Source of the DNA: Cerioporus squamosus
Lineage: Eukaryota; Basidiomycota; Agaricomycetes; Polyporales; Polyporaceae
DNA: 64,000 nucleotides
Assembly (NCBI GenBank): GCA_022592435.1
Contig: JABYQS010000026.1
Span: 1 to 64,000 of the forward strand
Reading direction: 5' to 3'
Position 1 is the first letter of the stretch. Each line of letters begins with the position of its first letter. Positions 33,281 to 45,710 of this stretch are shown here, one piece after another. Made by a program: the position numbers and the translations under genes. The notes under the pieces are model-generated. The model was given only the letters and a program-made list of their open reading frames with translations. It made no database searches and had not been told where the DNA came from.

Positions 33281-35303
33281 CACGAGCAGCATGAGGGGGG
33301 CCACCCTGACCCGACCTGACTTGTCCTCGCACATTCCCGCGTCCCCTGGACCGCTACCCTAATTCCGTCTAGTCGTTCCCTCGCACACCACGCGCATCGT
33401 TTACAACCACATCCACGCACCCGAGTCCACGTTCCACCATGCTGTATCAATGCTCATTGCTGTCGATGGCCCAAAGTACCGCTCCACACACATACCTGTG
33501 TTGTACTCTATCATCCTCCCTGCATCCTCTTGCTTCTCGCTGCTTCGTTTGTTCGACTCATCATCTATTTTAATCGTATTCGTATACATATTATCCCGTA
33601 TTCGTACGACCTTCAAACCCGTTCTCGTTCTACTTCGCCGTCGATCGAGGAAGGGTACAAGCCTCTTCGGATCCGCTTCTTCGACGCGCCGGCCGCTTTC
33701 CATGGCATTCCACTGGCACCGCTGGGCGGGAAGACTCCAACTACAAGTACAAGTACAAGCCTCGTCCAAGCAGGCACCCTACGCACGCATACATTACAGT
33801 CCCGCCTCCTATAGTTACCAGTCTACCGACTACAGCACCTACCTAATCGTTACCATAGACGCATCCGCAATATCTGGAAAATGCGACAACTCTGCAATCC
33901 ACCCTGGTCTCAAGCGTAAACCTTGTCTCTGTCAAGTGTCCTGTCGTGGCGCGGCATGACAACCAAGTGCGGTCGGTCTTGATCGTATCCTGACCCTGTT
34001 TCTTTGCCATTTGGGACGCTTCACGCAGTCGCTTATCGATGGACCTGATGCCTGTTACGTGTCCTGGCCGCTTTCTCCGAGCGAGTCCCGACATTGGAAC
34101 GCCTTCGAAGCTGGCAGTGGCAGGCCGCAGCAGTGTCCCATCTAGACCCGCCAGCCTCCCGGGATTGCAATGCTTCCGGCGGGATTGTCGGTGACGAGTC
34201 CGAGCCAGTTGCAGGCATCGAGGCCTTCAAATCCAAGTTCCAATCATTAGCAGCATGCGTCGGGTCCGAGTCTCTGTCTGTGGCGTCCTTCCGCAACCTT
34301 GCCTCCAGGGCAGCGCCAGCCTGTGGGCGACGGCAGACTCGGACCCGGGGCGCCGTTCCACTCGCCCGACGGGGGACACGCTTGCATTCTTCACGGTCGT
34401 GGTTGGGGCTGCGTTACAAGCCGTCGTAGCATGTCACCCCGGCCCCGCTGTCCATGTGCATGGATAGTCCCCTTGTCGGTATGTTCTGTACAAGTCAGCT
34501 TGTCTGCATATGTAGTACTTGGCAGGCGCGTCTAGACGGACCGACCTTGCATTCAGGAACTCATTCAGGTTCCGCCTCCGTGCCGCAGACAGTAAGTAAA
34601 CTCGCCAGCCAGTCCGGTCGCAAGCCTTCGATCGCGCCTTCCATTGTCCAGGACCTATGTGTATGTCTCCACCACGGGCGGGGATTGGGCGGCATGCGGC
34701 GGCGCAGTTCCGAGAGGGAAGCGTCGGGAACCAAGGAACGAACATAGAATGCAGATGTTCTACGTCACAGGACGCCGCGGCAGCTCCGTTAAGAATCCAG
34801 CCAGTCTCAGCGCAGCATGATCATCGAGAGGGTACACTAGGTTTCAGGGTTCCGTCTTTCTCGGCCGATGAGGAGCGCTGAGGTACGACGCGAGGTGGTT
34901 AGTTGACGCTTGGACAAAGAGTCTACGTCAGCTAACCTGGATAACGAGACAACGTACGTACCTGAGTACATGACAGAAGTAGTACTTAGTCGGACTCGGA
35001 GCCACAGACTAGCCGTGTTCGTTGGGATTCGACGCAGTGTCCTGAGGCTAGACGTACTGTAGCTGACAAACAGCCCAGATCCAATCATCCACTGCAGAGA
35101 AGGAGCGAGAACGAAAGAAAGTGGCGGTGATAGGCCAAGCGTCGAGGACCGCATCGTGCCCGATCTGGACGCGTCGGGTGGCTGTGCTGCTGATCTAGAT
35201 CTTTGTCAGACTCAGGCTGGGCTGCTGCCGGAGTCAATCGAGACTCAGAGTCTTGCTTTCTCCCACCGTGTCCTGCTGCTCCCGCCGTGTTTTGCTACGC
35301 AAC
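33281..35303. other. Long intergenic region, no supported gene
   Basis: Two kb between the small Cys-rich gene and NAR1. The first 400 bases look like pyrimidine-rich 3' UTR, with an AAGTACAAGTACAAG microrepeat near 33745. Open frames further on overlap on both strands without domains or membrane segments. The final part would hold the NAR1 promoter. Confidence 0.45.
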
Positions 35304-37364
35304 ATGGCGTTCTCTGGTGCTCTGGTATGTCCTCGGGGTGTTTCAGGAAGCGTTGAAGGCTGAGGAGGGCACTGCAGACGCTCACGGACCTCAATGACTT
35401 CATAACGCCATCGCAAGCTTGCATCAAGCCGGTCGAGCAGACCAACAAGCCTGACCCTCAGGACCCCGGAGCTGCCTCTGTGAGTGTTTCTCCATGACTC
35501 AAGGAGGCCATCAACCCTTACATTACTTCCAGACGCAAATACAGGTAGACTCGAGCGGGTCGTACTACGAAGTCGCGGTGGATGGGGCCACGGCTCAGAC
35601 GTCGGGAGGGACGAAGCAGAAGCTGACAACGGCGGAGATCAGTCTGAATGACTGTCTGGCATGCAGGTGCGTCCATTTTACGATAGGGCGTCGAGGAGGT
35701 GCTGATCCTCTGCTCAGCGGATGTATCACTTCCGCGGAGTCAGTCCTGATCACCATGCAGTCCCATGCGGAGGTCTTGAATTTTCTCGAGAACAACCCAC
35801 CACCCCCGTCCTGTCACTACAGACTTCCTGTTATCTCCATTGCACCCCAGTCACTAGCCTCGCTCGCCGCCTCCCTCTCGTCCAGCTCGTCCCAACCGGT
35901 CGGCCTTTCTCAGGTCCTGCGGCGCGTGAGTGTGTTCTGCAGGGACGTCCTTGGCTTCGCGCATGTATACGACACGACCTTCGCACGCCATATCTCGCTT
36001 CTAGAGCACGCGAAGGAGTTCGTGGAACGGAAGAGCGGCGAGGGGAAGTTGCCGATGCTCGCAAGTGCATGTCCGGGATGGGTGTGCTACGCCGAGAAAA
36101 CCCACGGGGAGATGCTTCCCTTCATCAGCCGGACGAAGAGCCCCCAGCAGGTCATGGGGACGCTCGTCAAGGAGTGGCTTGGGGCGAAATGGGGCAAAAC
36201 GTGCGTCTCTCTCCCCTCACTTCTCTCATTGAGTTTGTTGCTTCCGTCGCTGATCATCGCGTGCCTCCCCGTGGATTTGGTGGGATGCTTCACAGGCCTG
36301 ATCAGATCTACCACGTCACGGTGATGCCCTGCTACGATAAGAAGCTCGAAGCTTCGCGGCAAGACTTCTACAACGAAGCGTATGCGACGCGCGACGTCGA
36401 CTGCGTGATCACCACCGGGGAGCTGCAGCGCCTCATGCAGGACAAGGGCTGGGACCTATCGATCCCCGTGCCCGACGAGAACCTCCCGCGTCTCCCACCG
36501 CCCGCGCTCGCCCCACCTCGGGACGTCGCCGATCCGGAGGCGTTCCCAGAGCTGCTTATGCACCCAGGCACAAGCTCTGGGTCGTATTTGCATTCGCTCA
36601 TCTCCACCATCCTCTCGTCTGCTCCCGAGCTCGGCACGCTCGAGCTTACCACGAAGACCATGCGGTCCGCGGACTACGAGGAATACACGCTCACCCATCG
36701 GGAGACTGGACAGGTCGTATTCCGGGGCGCCAAGTGCTACGGGTTCCGCAATCTGCAGAACGTCGTGCGCAAGGTCGGCCGCGACGCAGGCGTGCAGGTC
36801 GGGCGGGGCGCTGCGGGTCGTCTGGCGGGTGCCCGTGGGAGGGTCGTCCGGAAGGGCGCGGGCACCGCACCGCAGGAGGACAAGGGGTACGACTATGTAG
36901 AGGTCATGGCGTGTCCGAGCGGGTGCGTGAACGGGGGCGGGCAGCTGCGGCCTGTGCAGACAGATAAACAGCTGGAAGACGCGGAGGGCCTCTCGAGGGA
37001 TTGGCAGGAGAGTGGGGTTAGGATGGGGGCGGAGGAGAGCCTGCCTGCTGCTCCGATCAGCGCGAAGTGGGGAGACAGGGAGTGGACGAAGAAGGTCGAG
37101 GCTGCGTACTGGAGGACGCTGCCCACACCACCCCCGACGCCGCCCGCTGACGGTAAGCCCTCTGGCTCGGGGTCGCCCTTCGAGTACGCGGATGAGTACG
37201 CGGGGCGTGTGCTGCGGGAGCTCACGAAGGCAGAGCCGACTGAAGGCAAGGTCGAGTGGACGACAAAACTGGACGACAATGCAGAGTCGCGCCGGCAGCG
37301 ACTGTTCCGGACCCAATATAGGGCAGTGGAGAGCGAAGTGGTCGGGCTCGCGGTGAAGTGGTGA
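35304..37364 (+). CDS. NAR1: Cytosolic iron-sulfur assembly factor NAR1 (iron-only hydrogenase-like)
   Basis: Component of the CIA machinery that passes Fe-S clusters to cytosolic and nuclear proteins. Exon 1 is only seven codons (MAFSGAL); exon 2 gives TLTDLNDFITPSQACIKPVE. The N-terminal cluster ligands are the Cys of SQACIKP and LNDCLACSGCITSAES, with the last split by an intron of about 54 bases. The H-cluster-like C-terminal domain shows PVISIAPQSLASLAAS, MLASACPGWVCYAEKTHGE, KSPQQVMGTLVKEWLG, then after an intron YHVTVMPCYDKKLEASR, CVITTGELQRLMQ and VMACPSGCVNGGGQLRP. TPDQIY joins cleanly across the last intron. There is a Gly/Arg-rich insert before the final Cys motif. It ends at TGA 37362-37364. 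All conserved Cys are present, so the protein should be functional. Confidence 0.96.
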
Positions 37365-37529
37365 TCAACCCCTCATGTACAGTATTTACCATGTTATCTG
37401 CAGGCTGTATCCATAGATCTTCCATCTCAGGTGAGTTGGATTGATTGACCTACATGCTCGTGCTGATTGCTCTTGTACCCCAGGTTCATTGATTAGCCAT
37501 GTTCATATAAAGACCATTTATCTCCTGGA

Positions 37530-38371
37530 TCACCATGGGACTCGCCTCATCTCCCCCTCCTCGAACTCCCAGAGCGACCCGCCCTCGTAGGTCTTCTTGT
37601 CGTCTGTAAGAAGACGAACAGAGACCTCCGCACCCAGTTCCGGCTCCTTCGCCACCCCCAGGTAGTTCGTGAAGGCCGTCTTCAGCAGCCCCGGCGCGCA
37701 CACGTAGAACCGGATGAGTGGCTTCCCCCCTCGCTCCGCCGCGACCCGGTCGTTCTCCGCCGCCTGCATGTGCACCGTGAGGCCGTTGAGGCCGATCTTG
37801 CTCGTACCATATGCGGGTGCGCGGAACATCTTCCTGGTGAGCGTGTTCGTGCAGCTCCCGAGCCCGGACGTGATGTTGATCACCTTCGGGTCGGCAGACT
37901 TGTAAAGCAGGGGCTTGAACGCAGCGATGATGACCGCGGCCGAAGTGAGGTTCACGTTCAGCAGCTCGTTGAACGTGCGCCGGATCGCGGGGAGGTCGTC
38001 CTCGGGCAGGGCTCGCGCGATGCCGGCGTTGTTGATGAGTACTGCAAAGTGGAGATCCTCGTCAGTGCTATGCTGAGGTGTGATTTTGTTGTTGCATGGT
38101 GCTCACCATCGAGGCGGCCGTAAGTCGCCTCCACATACTTCGCTGCAGCGGCGATCTGGTCGTCGTCTGTGACTTCGAGCTGGAGCAGGTCGATCTTCGC
38201 GGTCACGCCTGCGTCCTTGAGCTTCTGGAGAGCGGCTTTGCCGTTCTCGGGGTTACGGCTGCAGAGGATGTAGGTGGAGGTTGGCTCGCGCAAGGCTGCT
38301 ATCTGGATGATCCAGTAGCCGAGACCCTGGTTGGCCCCAGTGCAGAGCACGATCTTGGAGAGAGAAGACAT
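37530..38371 (-). CDS. Short-chain dehydrogenase/reductase, carbonyl-reductase type
   Basis: NAD(P)-dependent oxidoreductase with a Rossmann fold, about 258 residues on two exons. The start at 38371 encodes MSSLSKIVLCTGANQGLG, with the TGxxxGxG cofactor motif followed by YILCSRNPENG, which favours NADP through the Arg. After an intron near 38040-38105 come VLINNAGIARALPEDDL (NNAG motif), INITSGLGS (catalytic Ser region) and APAYGTSKIGLNGL (YxxxK). APGLLKTAFTNYLG is the usual post-catalytic loop. The C-terminus ends GEMRRVPW at 37530. It resembles the fungal carbonyl-reductase-like group acting on small carbonyls, but the substrate is not readable. It lies tail to tail with NAR1, only about 165 bases away. 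Confidence 0.92.
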
Positions 38372-38433
38372 TTGGGAAGACGTGGCGTAGGATGGGGGAT
38401 ATCACTGCAGTACTGAGGCCTGAGGGGTCGTCT

Positions 38434-38440
38434 CCTTATA
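38434..38440 (-). promoter_or_regulatory. TATA box of the short-chain dehydrogenase
   Basis: TATAAGG on the minus strand lies about 63 bases before the start at 38371. Confidence 0.45.
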
Positions 38441-38599
38441 GCATTGACTGAGTGGCTATTATCATCGATATATGCGGAGTTGCGAGTGGATCGCTGCCTC
38501 CTTGACACTTGAAGAGAAGTATGTAAGTGCTGCTTCCTTCTTGCACGCTGTGGTTAGGCGACCCACGCCACCTCCGACAACGAGTCTGCCGGTCTCAGG

Positions 38600-38616
38600 T
38601 GGTCTCGTACCCAGAC
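38600..38616. repeat. Partial copy of the 18.65-kb inverted-repeat arm
   Basis: TGGTCTCGTACCCAGAC is identical to the first 17 bases of the hairpin arm at 18653. It is flanked by GGTCTCAGG at 38591-38599 and 38624-38632. There is no inverted second arm here. Confidence 0.6.
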
Positions 38617-38802
38617 TATTGAAGGTCTCAGGGTCAATTCTGGCCGTCGTATTGCGGTCAAAGTGAAGTACTGCATTCGCAAACGCGGAGTATGATACAT
38701 TCAACAAGGCGAAACAACTTCTGCAATGGGTGCTACGTATATACTACGTAGATGATGTAACGTACAGTATTGACAACATCGTTACTTGGAAAGAACATGG
38801 GG

Positions 38803-38850
38803 TGCATAGGGCATAAGGCATATATGGGCATAGAGGTATAGAGGGCATAG
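38803..38850. repeat. GGCATA-type simple repeat
   Basis: About six imperfect units of GGGCATA/GGCATA occur in tandem between the dehydrogenase promoter and the 3' end of the Ser/Pro-rich gene. Just before it, CTACGTA and TACGTAG form a short inverted repeat at 38733-38751. The surrounding 38372-39096 region has no supported gene. Confidence 0.55.
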
Positions 38851-39096
38851 ACGGTAACAGTGTGAACGCGAAATTAGTGGGGGAACCTATCCGAGTGCAC
38901 GAAGAGAAATTGAGAGATACAGTGGAGTCAAAAGTTAAGGGCGAGGGGATGGAAATACAGTCTAAGAAGTGTAATGCGAGAATCTATAACGTCCGTCAAA
39001 TCAAGCAAGATGTAACGATGCTGTTGGAAACCAGCACTGTCCAGGAAGGATTGTCAGGGAGCAAATAACCCTCAATGTCATAACTGGCAACCGCCC

Positions 39097-42000
39097 TCAG
39101 CTCGATCCGCCGGCGGGGTTGTCAGCCTGAGCGCGAGCCCGACGATCCTCCACCGGAACCCGGCCCACCTCTGGCAAGAGTCCTCGCGCAGGTTTCGGCT
39201 TAAGATCCACTCCACGTGTGGCGAGTAGCGTCTTTGCATACGTCCTTCGCACCCAGTTGCCTTGCGTCGCCTGTTTGAACCATTTCTGCTCTTGAGCAAC
39301 TTCCTTCACCCACTGCTTCGGCATCTCTTCGATCCTGTGCACCCTACTTTCGGGGAGCGGTGGCGGGCTCAGAGCGCTCAGAGGTCGCACAATGACCTCG
39401 CGTCCCGCAGGCCGGTCACCCATCAACCATGGTTGAGGAGGGATGATCCTTCCCTTCTCCTTAGTGCGAGGTGGGACAGCTGGAGGGGTGAGGGAGGAAT
39501 ATCGTGGCGGGGGTGGTCCAAGTGGGCGGCACTCACGAAGGAGGAACAGTCCTCCAGATTGTTGAGCTCCGGAAGGCGCAGGACCAGGATCGGTGCACAT
39601 GACGTGGTCGGCTGTGGACACAGTCGAGTCCGACGCGTTGGAAGGGACATAACATGGAATGAGCTCGTGTCCCTTGACTGCCCAGAAGATTGCTGGAGGC
39701 TTTCCTCGCTCGACGTTGTCCCTAGACCCGCGTACTCGTCCGTGTCAGCGACGACCAGTCCAGCCAGCGAGTTACGAGTAAGGCTTTGACTGAAGTGCGG
39801 CTTCATCGCATTGACTTCAGTCAAGGATGCGCTCTTCCACACATCTGGTTCGGAGGCGTCCGGGACAAACGGAGATGCTTCAGTCGACCAAAGGGAGAGT
39901 CTTCGAGAATGTCCGAGTCGTCGAGGTCCTCGTCATCCAGTGTGCTGCCGACGACCGACTCCGCGAAGAACGTCACCAGAGGCGTCAGCGCATCGAGTCT
40001 CCTGAAGTCCGTGGAGGCTGTGTGGTCCTTTGTCTCCGCGAACTCCGCCAGCGACTGCGGTTTCTCGACCTTCAACGGAGCAACGGGTGGTTTCGTCATA
40101 GACGTCCCCTTCCAGCGAACGCTTGGCGCCTTCGACGAAGTCAGGAGAGGTTTCAGCGGAGATGCAGTTATCTTCGGTGTTGTGGACGAAGGGACTCTGG
40201 TAACATGCGAGCTTGAGGAATGTGTTGAACGAGTACTCTCGACCTTTAAAGATGGAGGTAAGTCACGATAACTGCAGCTACAATATAAGGGGTAAGCTCA
40301 CTGAAGTCATAGTCGCGGATCGTGGGACTGGAGCAACAGACACTCCATTCGAAGTATCAATGCTGAGGACGGAAGCAGTAGACGGGGATGGCCCTCGCCT
40401 GGCTGTCTTGTCCTTGGAACTGTGACCAAGCCCCACCCCTTTGACAGGGGTCTCCTTGCCCACCGTACGACTAATGAGCGGTCTCGCACGGCTGTCTTGA
40501 AGCGAGTCGACCTGGGGCAGACGATCGGAAGACACAATGGGAGCCGGCGATGAGGACGATGACTTCTCCTGAGGCGCTGCAGACGGGAGGCCGCGCCCGG
40601 CACTGTCAGAAACAGGTCGCGCTGCATGGGACCGGATCTTCTCCAAGGAGCCCTTCTCAGAGCTAGATGTCGCGCTAACTCGAGGCCGACTGGAGGACGC
40701 CGACTTGGCAGTACCTGGGTCACGCTCGGATCCCGTCGCGGTGGTCTCGGTCTTCGTCCGCGCGCCGTCGGTATCTCGTGCAGAATGAACAGACTCGGGA
40801 GGAGACGGATGCGAGCCCTTGACTCTTGACCTGTCAGACTGATGGGACGTTGTCCTTTGGGAAGCCACGCTGTCTGAAGGGCGGCCTTTCTACTCAGGAA
40901 TGTGATGAGTGTCATTGAACGCATGGTAAACTTCAGGACCTACCAGGGCCTCCATCCCAATGTCCTTGGCGTGCGGATGCCGACGCGTGGTGATCTCAGA
41001 GGGAGGGGATGATTGGCCATGTTCTGGCATCCTGGCCGCCTGTCTGATTGAGCGAGAGGACTTGGACTTTGAAAGTGCGCCAGTTGCTGAACCGGACTTC
41101 GCACGCATCGTGTTCGACCCATGCTCCTCGATTGTTGGTAGACCAGTCTCAGTTGGTAGCCTTGAGTCGGAAGTGTTTGTCACCACCATTGTTGCATCAG
41201 ACGGCTCTGAGACAGACTTCTTGAGAGTGACACGATCAACGTCTCTCGGCTGCGGTGCGCCTCATCAGAATGGGCGAATCTCTGCGTAACATCGAGAACA
41301 CTCACGTGGACGGTGCCTTCCTTGAGCCAGGCCTGATGCATCTCGGAACGCGTAGGATACGTTGTGCTGTGTGCTTTCTGCGAGATATCCTGAAGCATCT
41401 CAATGCAGTGGTCCAAGGTGTCAATATTCGCCCTAATCCGCTCAGCCATGACCGCTTCCTGTCCGGCACTGCGATAAGGTTTCTTCTTCACCTCCGTCCC
41501 TGAACGGCGTGAGACCAAGGCATGCTTGCCTGAAGACGAGTCCTGCGTCTTCTTAAGAGGACGCAACTCCAACTTCGAAGCCGAGGGAGTGAGCGAGGGA
41601 GAGGCCTTGACTGGTCGAGGACACTCGGAGCGCTGATGAGAAGCGAGCGGACTCGAAGGCTTCACGTTGACTGCGCGAGTCGACGGCGTCAGCGGGGGAA
41701 ATGTTGGAACGGCCGCAGAGTTGGGGTGTGGCCAGTCCAGTGGCGTAATGGTGCAGCGGATAGGCTCTGTGTCCGTCTTCCGAAGGGTGCTCTGCGCGGA
41801 CGCGGAGCTCGACCGATCGTGGCTTTGAGGAACGGTCTTCGGACCGACTGCTCTTTAGCGGAGCGGGACGCCCCATCGTGAGGCAGGAAGGCAGACAGAG
41901 AGTCCTTGGATGCATCGATGCGCCGTAGCACCTGCGGGAACTCCGCTTGCCGGTGGTGCGAGACCGCCTGCAGACGACGCTCCCTCTCCTCCTTGGCTGT

Positions 42001-42512
42001 GCCGGGCTGAAGAGATGGCACGCCTTTCAGACTGTCCGGACTCAGTCCAAGTGCATCTCGAGCTGGACTGGTGGGAGAGGACGTTAAGAAGGCGGTGGTC
42101 TGGGACTAGATGGGGGTTTCATTCCTATGGGGAGGATGGAGTGGTTAACCACCCGAGGGGACGCGAACAGGTAAGCGGCAATGTAAGCGGAAGAGGGGAA
42201 AGAGGAGGTAGGAGAGGAGAGTTGCGTCTGGAGGATGGTGGTCGGCGGGGAGAGAGTTGGATATGTGTTTGAGCGAGCTGAGTCTCGGCTACATATGGCG
42301 GCCCGCTTTGGATAGGCGCTTGGGTAATTGCGACGGACAAGTCCTGGTCCACCCTCCGCTTTGCCCTCGCTTACCGAGTAGTAAAGCTCCGCCGCTCCCT
42401 TCGCATTGGCAGCCGCTGAGGGCGGGACGGAGCTACTGGACTCCGCGACGTCCGAACCCCATTGTGAATGTGGCGTCTCGAGCCCGGGAGACACTGACAA
42501 GAACATGGGCAT
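39097..42512 (-). CDS. Large Ser/Pro-rich protein of unknown function
   Basis: Successive minus-strand exons give a protein of roughly 1000 residues that I cannot place in a family. Ser, Pro, Thr, Lys and Arg dominate, suggesting disorder and heavy phosphorylation. One block looks ordered and helical: QEAVMAERIRANIDTLDHCI followed by EMLQDISQKAHSTTYPTRSE, at about 41460-41330. The last exon is also compact and basic (PESRVHRIEEMPKQWVKEVA, then QEQKWFKQATQGNWVRRTYA) and ends at 39097. The first exon starts MPMFLSVSPGLETPHSQWGS at 42512, but the next junctions are uncertain. Near 41850 the frame changes; a 53-base intron or a one-base loss would explain it. It could be a cytoskeletal or cell-cycle scaffold, with no direct evidence. 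The region could also be two genes. Confidence 0.55.
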
Positions 42513-43931
42513 GAGCGTGGTGCACAGTCAAAGCTGCATCCTCGAGCTCGCTTGAGCAAGCCTGAGGGGGAGCTAGCAGGAAGGCAGAGGTCAAAGCCAC
42601 GGTGGGAGATGTCTCCGATATGAGGAGGTGCGAAAGGGAGCTGAAGCGGGCATGCTGTCATATTTAAGAGCTACCAGACTGCGATCCGCGGTCCTGCACG
42701 GACGCTGGATGCAAGCAACACAGCAATCCGTGTAATCGCCACCGATGGCGCAGAACTTCGAGCTTATTGGCCCGGCGCGGCCGGCAAATTTGGAACACGT
42801 CCTCACTGAGCCATGACAGAATCTGCAGAACTCACGCTCTGTCGTCGCTGCTGTCAGCAGCGTGCTTGGATTGGCGGGTCTTGCATGGAGTTTGACCTTT
42901 CACGAAAGGCCCCACTAGATTTAAGTGCTCGAGCCAGCGGCGAGTGGCTCACGCCGTCCAAAGGCCACTTGCTGTGGTCGGACGCTAGGTCGCACAAGGC
43001 GCGCCGAAACATCCTTCACAAGACGCGGCTTTCTAGCTGTCAAGACCGTATCCCCTGTCACCGTAGTGCTCTCTATCACACCTTTGCGACGCACCGAAGG
43101 TTGGCATCTTCCATTGTGACAAGTACTGGAACAAAGCTAGGCTCTTGCTGAACCCAAAGACCGGATACTAAACGGTCGTCAGGAACGTTACCGGACATCA
43201 TAATGGAGAAGACCAAGAGTAATTGCTACCGCCGGCAACCTGAGAAGAGGATCCGGGCTCGGGCAGCATTGTGACACTGGGCCAGGGTCCCCGCGCCGAG
43301 CACGCCACATTGTCACTGCAACGGCGACCTTCCGCCCTGCGAAACCTGGCAATGTCACTTGCTTGATCCGCCAGGGGATTTTCACGGCTGATAGCCCAGG
43401 AGTCTGTGGGTTGGAACATAGACTATTGCAAGGTAAGGGGTCATTTAGAGTAGCAAAATTTCACATCATTCTGCCTTTAACCCCGGAAAGGATGCTTTCT
43501 TTGCAGTGTGTCATCCTCCCTGCCCACCCTTGCGAGCGCTACATGAGCGTCGCTCTAAGCGTTGACGGGCGACGAGCTGATGTCAGGTACTGCGCCTCCT
43601 ACGCTCCGAAGGGAGATCCAGCACGGCTGCTGGTCCCTGAGTTGCATGGGGACAGTGAGATCTGACGAGAAAGTCAACATCGTATGACGGCGCGGGTCGT
43701 AGTCGTGCGCAATGATAATATATTCAGTTCTCACCCTTCCAACAACGCCCCATCTTCTCCATTTGCGTCACCAAGAGCGCATGGGGCTAACGACTCGGAG
43801 TCTGCGGGGAAGTCGTCTTCGCCGCCTCCAGCTCCAACTACTGCGAATAAGCACACGTGAGATAGTGAGACCACTCTGGGTAGTGCTTGTAGAGGCGCCT
43901 ACCTTCCGTCGTACAACAAAGATAATCGATA
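42513..43931. other. Intergenic, no supported gene
   Basis: About 1.4 kb between two leftward genes. Open frames exist on both strands but lack domains, signal peptides and splice partners. Confidence 0.45.
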
Positions 43932-45141
43932 TCAATTGAGCCAGGGAGCATCTTCCACAGGCACTAACGACAAGATGCCGCGAGAATGGAGCTCAGGACA
44001 CAGTTGCTTGATGTGACTCTCCAGCAACGCCCGACTTCCTCGCCCTTCCAGAAAGACCCTCTCAATGCCGCGGAGTTGCTCGCTGACAAGTGTCCTCTCG
44101 ATGCCTTCCCAGTCGAGGAAGCGCATGTCGTCGAAGTAGGCCGGACTGATGACCCGAACCGCGCATTCGGAAGCGAGTGATCGTAGATCTTCAACGTTGT
44201 CGACGGCCAACGAGATCCTGAGAGTGCGTAGGTGGGAAGAAGACAGTTGGCCAAGGATGGTGGATATCCACGGAAGGGATATGTTCTGCGGGACGCACAT
44301 CTCGCCAAAGGCGAAGCGGATGGTGCAAGAACGGAGAGTCACGAACGGGGCCAATGTTAGGGCCATGTCTCCTAGTGCATCTGGTATGGAGTAGTCAGTG
44401 CACTGTGACTGCCCCTCCCTGATGCAGGTCATACATACCATTCATGTTACCCTCCGGCATGAACTTCACCGTCAGCTCCTGCACCATAGGCGAAAGAGTG
44501 TCCGCCAATTGCACGAACTCTCCCGCATCGCGTCGATCTCTGATGGTGTGCGAAAATGACTGGAAAGGGGGGACGGACCCTACAGCTGCAAGCCAATCGC
44601 AGATAGCAGAAGCACAATTGCCTCCTTCGAAATGCAGCTTGCGGAGAGGAGGGGCGGTAGGATACTCCGGGATGAGGATCTCATGTGAGCCAAGGCGGAT
44701 ATTGATCAACTGAAGTTCCTCGAGCGATACGAATTCCGATATGCCGAAGACAAGATACTTGCAGCTCAAAGTTGTTTGTGGCCAGTGGATTCGTAGCGTC
44801 GTCAGGTTCGAAGCATGCGGTGCAACGGTGCGCAAAGCCGTACCCATGACAGAGAGATCAGCGAGAGCGGGGAGGCATTGAAGGATGCAAGCCTCTGCCC
44901 CGAACGCGCTGATACTCGTGCTGGTGAACCGCAACGATTTGATGGACCATCCCAGTGTTGGGGAACGTGAAAGGAGTGTCGCAAATTGGGAAGCCCGTTT
45001 GTCTCGCAAGGCGAGGCCATTGAATCGATGATAGCGAGAGGTCTGCAAGAAGACGCGAGAAGCGAGAGCGCAGGCCCCAAGTGTCTGGACATCTTCGTGC
45101 AGAAAGTCGAGGATGTGGTCAAGAATCTCCTGAGGGAGCAT
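43932..45141 (-). CDS. F-box protein with leucine-rich-like repeats
   Basis: Probable substrate adaptor of an SCF ubiquitin ligase, one of the many F-box proteins of mushroom-forming fungi. The start at 45141 gives MLPQEILDHILDFLHEDVQT, then LGACALASRVFLQTSRYHRF, which matches the degenerate fungal F-box (LPxEIxxxIxxxL followed by LxxCALxSRxF). The rest is irregular leucine-rich sequence (ALADLSVMGTALRTVAP, LEELQLINIRLGSHEI, LRTLRISLAVDNVEDLRSLA). One intron near 44385-44440 joins MPEGNMN to DALGDMALTLAPF. The total is about 380 residues, ending WLN at TGA 43932-43934. The target is unknown; copies of this family often vary between strains. Confidence 0.82.
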
Positions 45142-45710
45142 TGGGGTTTCTACATAACTCTACATGGCGCGTTGAGATTTTGTGGAACACGGGGATGTGA
45201 GACCAAGGTAGTACTCACCTTGTCCGAGGTGACAATGTTCTCCTGCCGACTTTGGTATCGATCCATCATGCAATACCCTTGTCTCCTACGTGTTGGGAAC
45301 CTCCTGGACGACGAGAAGTCGTAATCACAACTCACCGTAATATACTATGATCACTTCTTCCGACCCAAGAGGGCGCAGTGATCCCCCGCGACCCAAGCAG
45401 ACCGGATGAACGAACTGGACTCTTCGGCTTGGCCCTTGAGCTTGAATGCTCAGGAATGCTCTTGGGTCTGCCGAGTAACTTGCAACCAGGCTCAGAGGTA
45501 TACTGTGTATCGTTGAACGCAAGAATAGCGATGCCTTCACGACAACATGATGATGGAAGGCGAGAAGGTAGTGGCTATCGAGGCCGTCGCGGGGAAGGGC
45601 GCGCGCCTCGACTTCGCACATGTCCATTGCCACGCCGGAGGTTTCACTCACCTTCACACACGACTTGCCTCCTCCACTCATCTGTTCTCAAATACCCATG
45701 AGCCTCCAGT
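45142..45710. other. Divergent promoter region
   Basis: About 570 bases between the F-box gene (leftward) and the AVT transporter (rightward). A 118-codon open frame on the minus strand (45681-45325) has no recognisable feature and is treated as chance. Confidence 0.45.

Noticed and set aside
33450..33959. 169-codon plus-strand frame after the Cys-rich gene
   Set aside because: Pyrimidine-rich, low-complexity translation with no domain; better read as 3' UTR.
45325..45681. 118-codon minus-strand frame between the F-box and AVT genes
   Set aside because: No similarity to known families and it occupies the expected divergent promoter.
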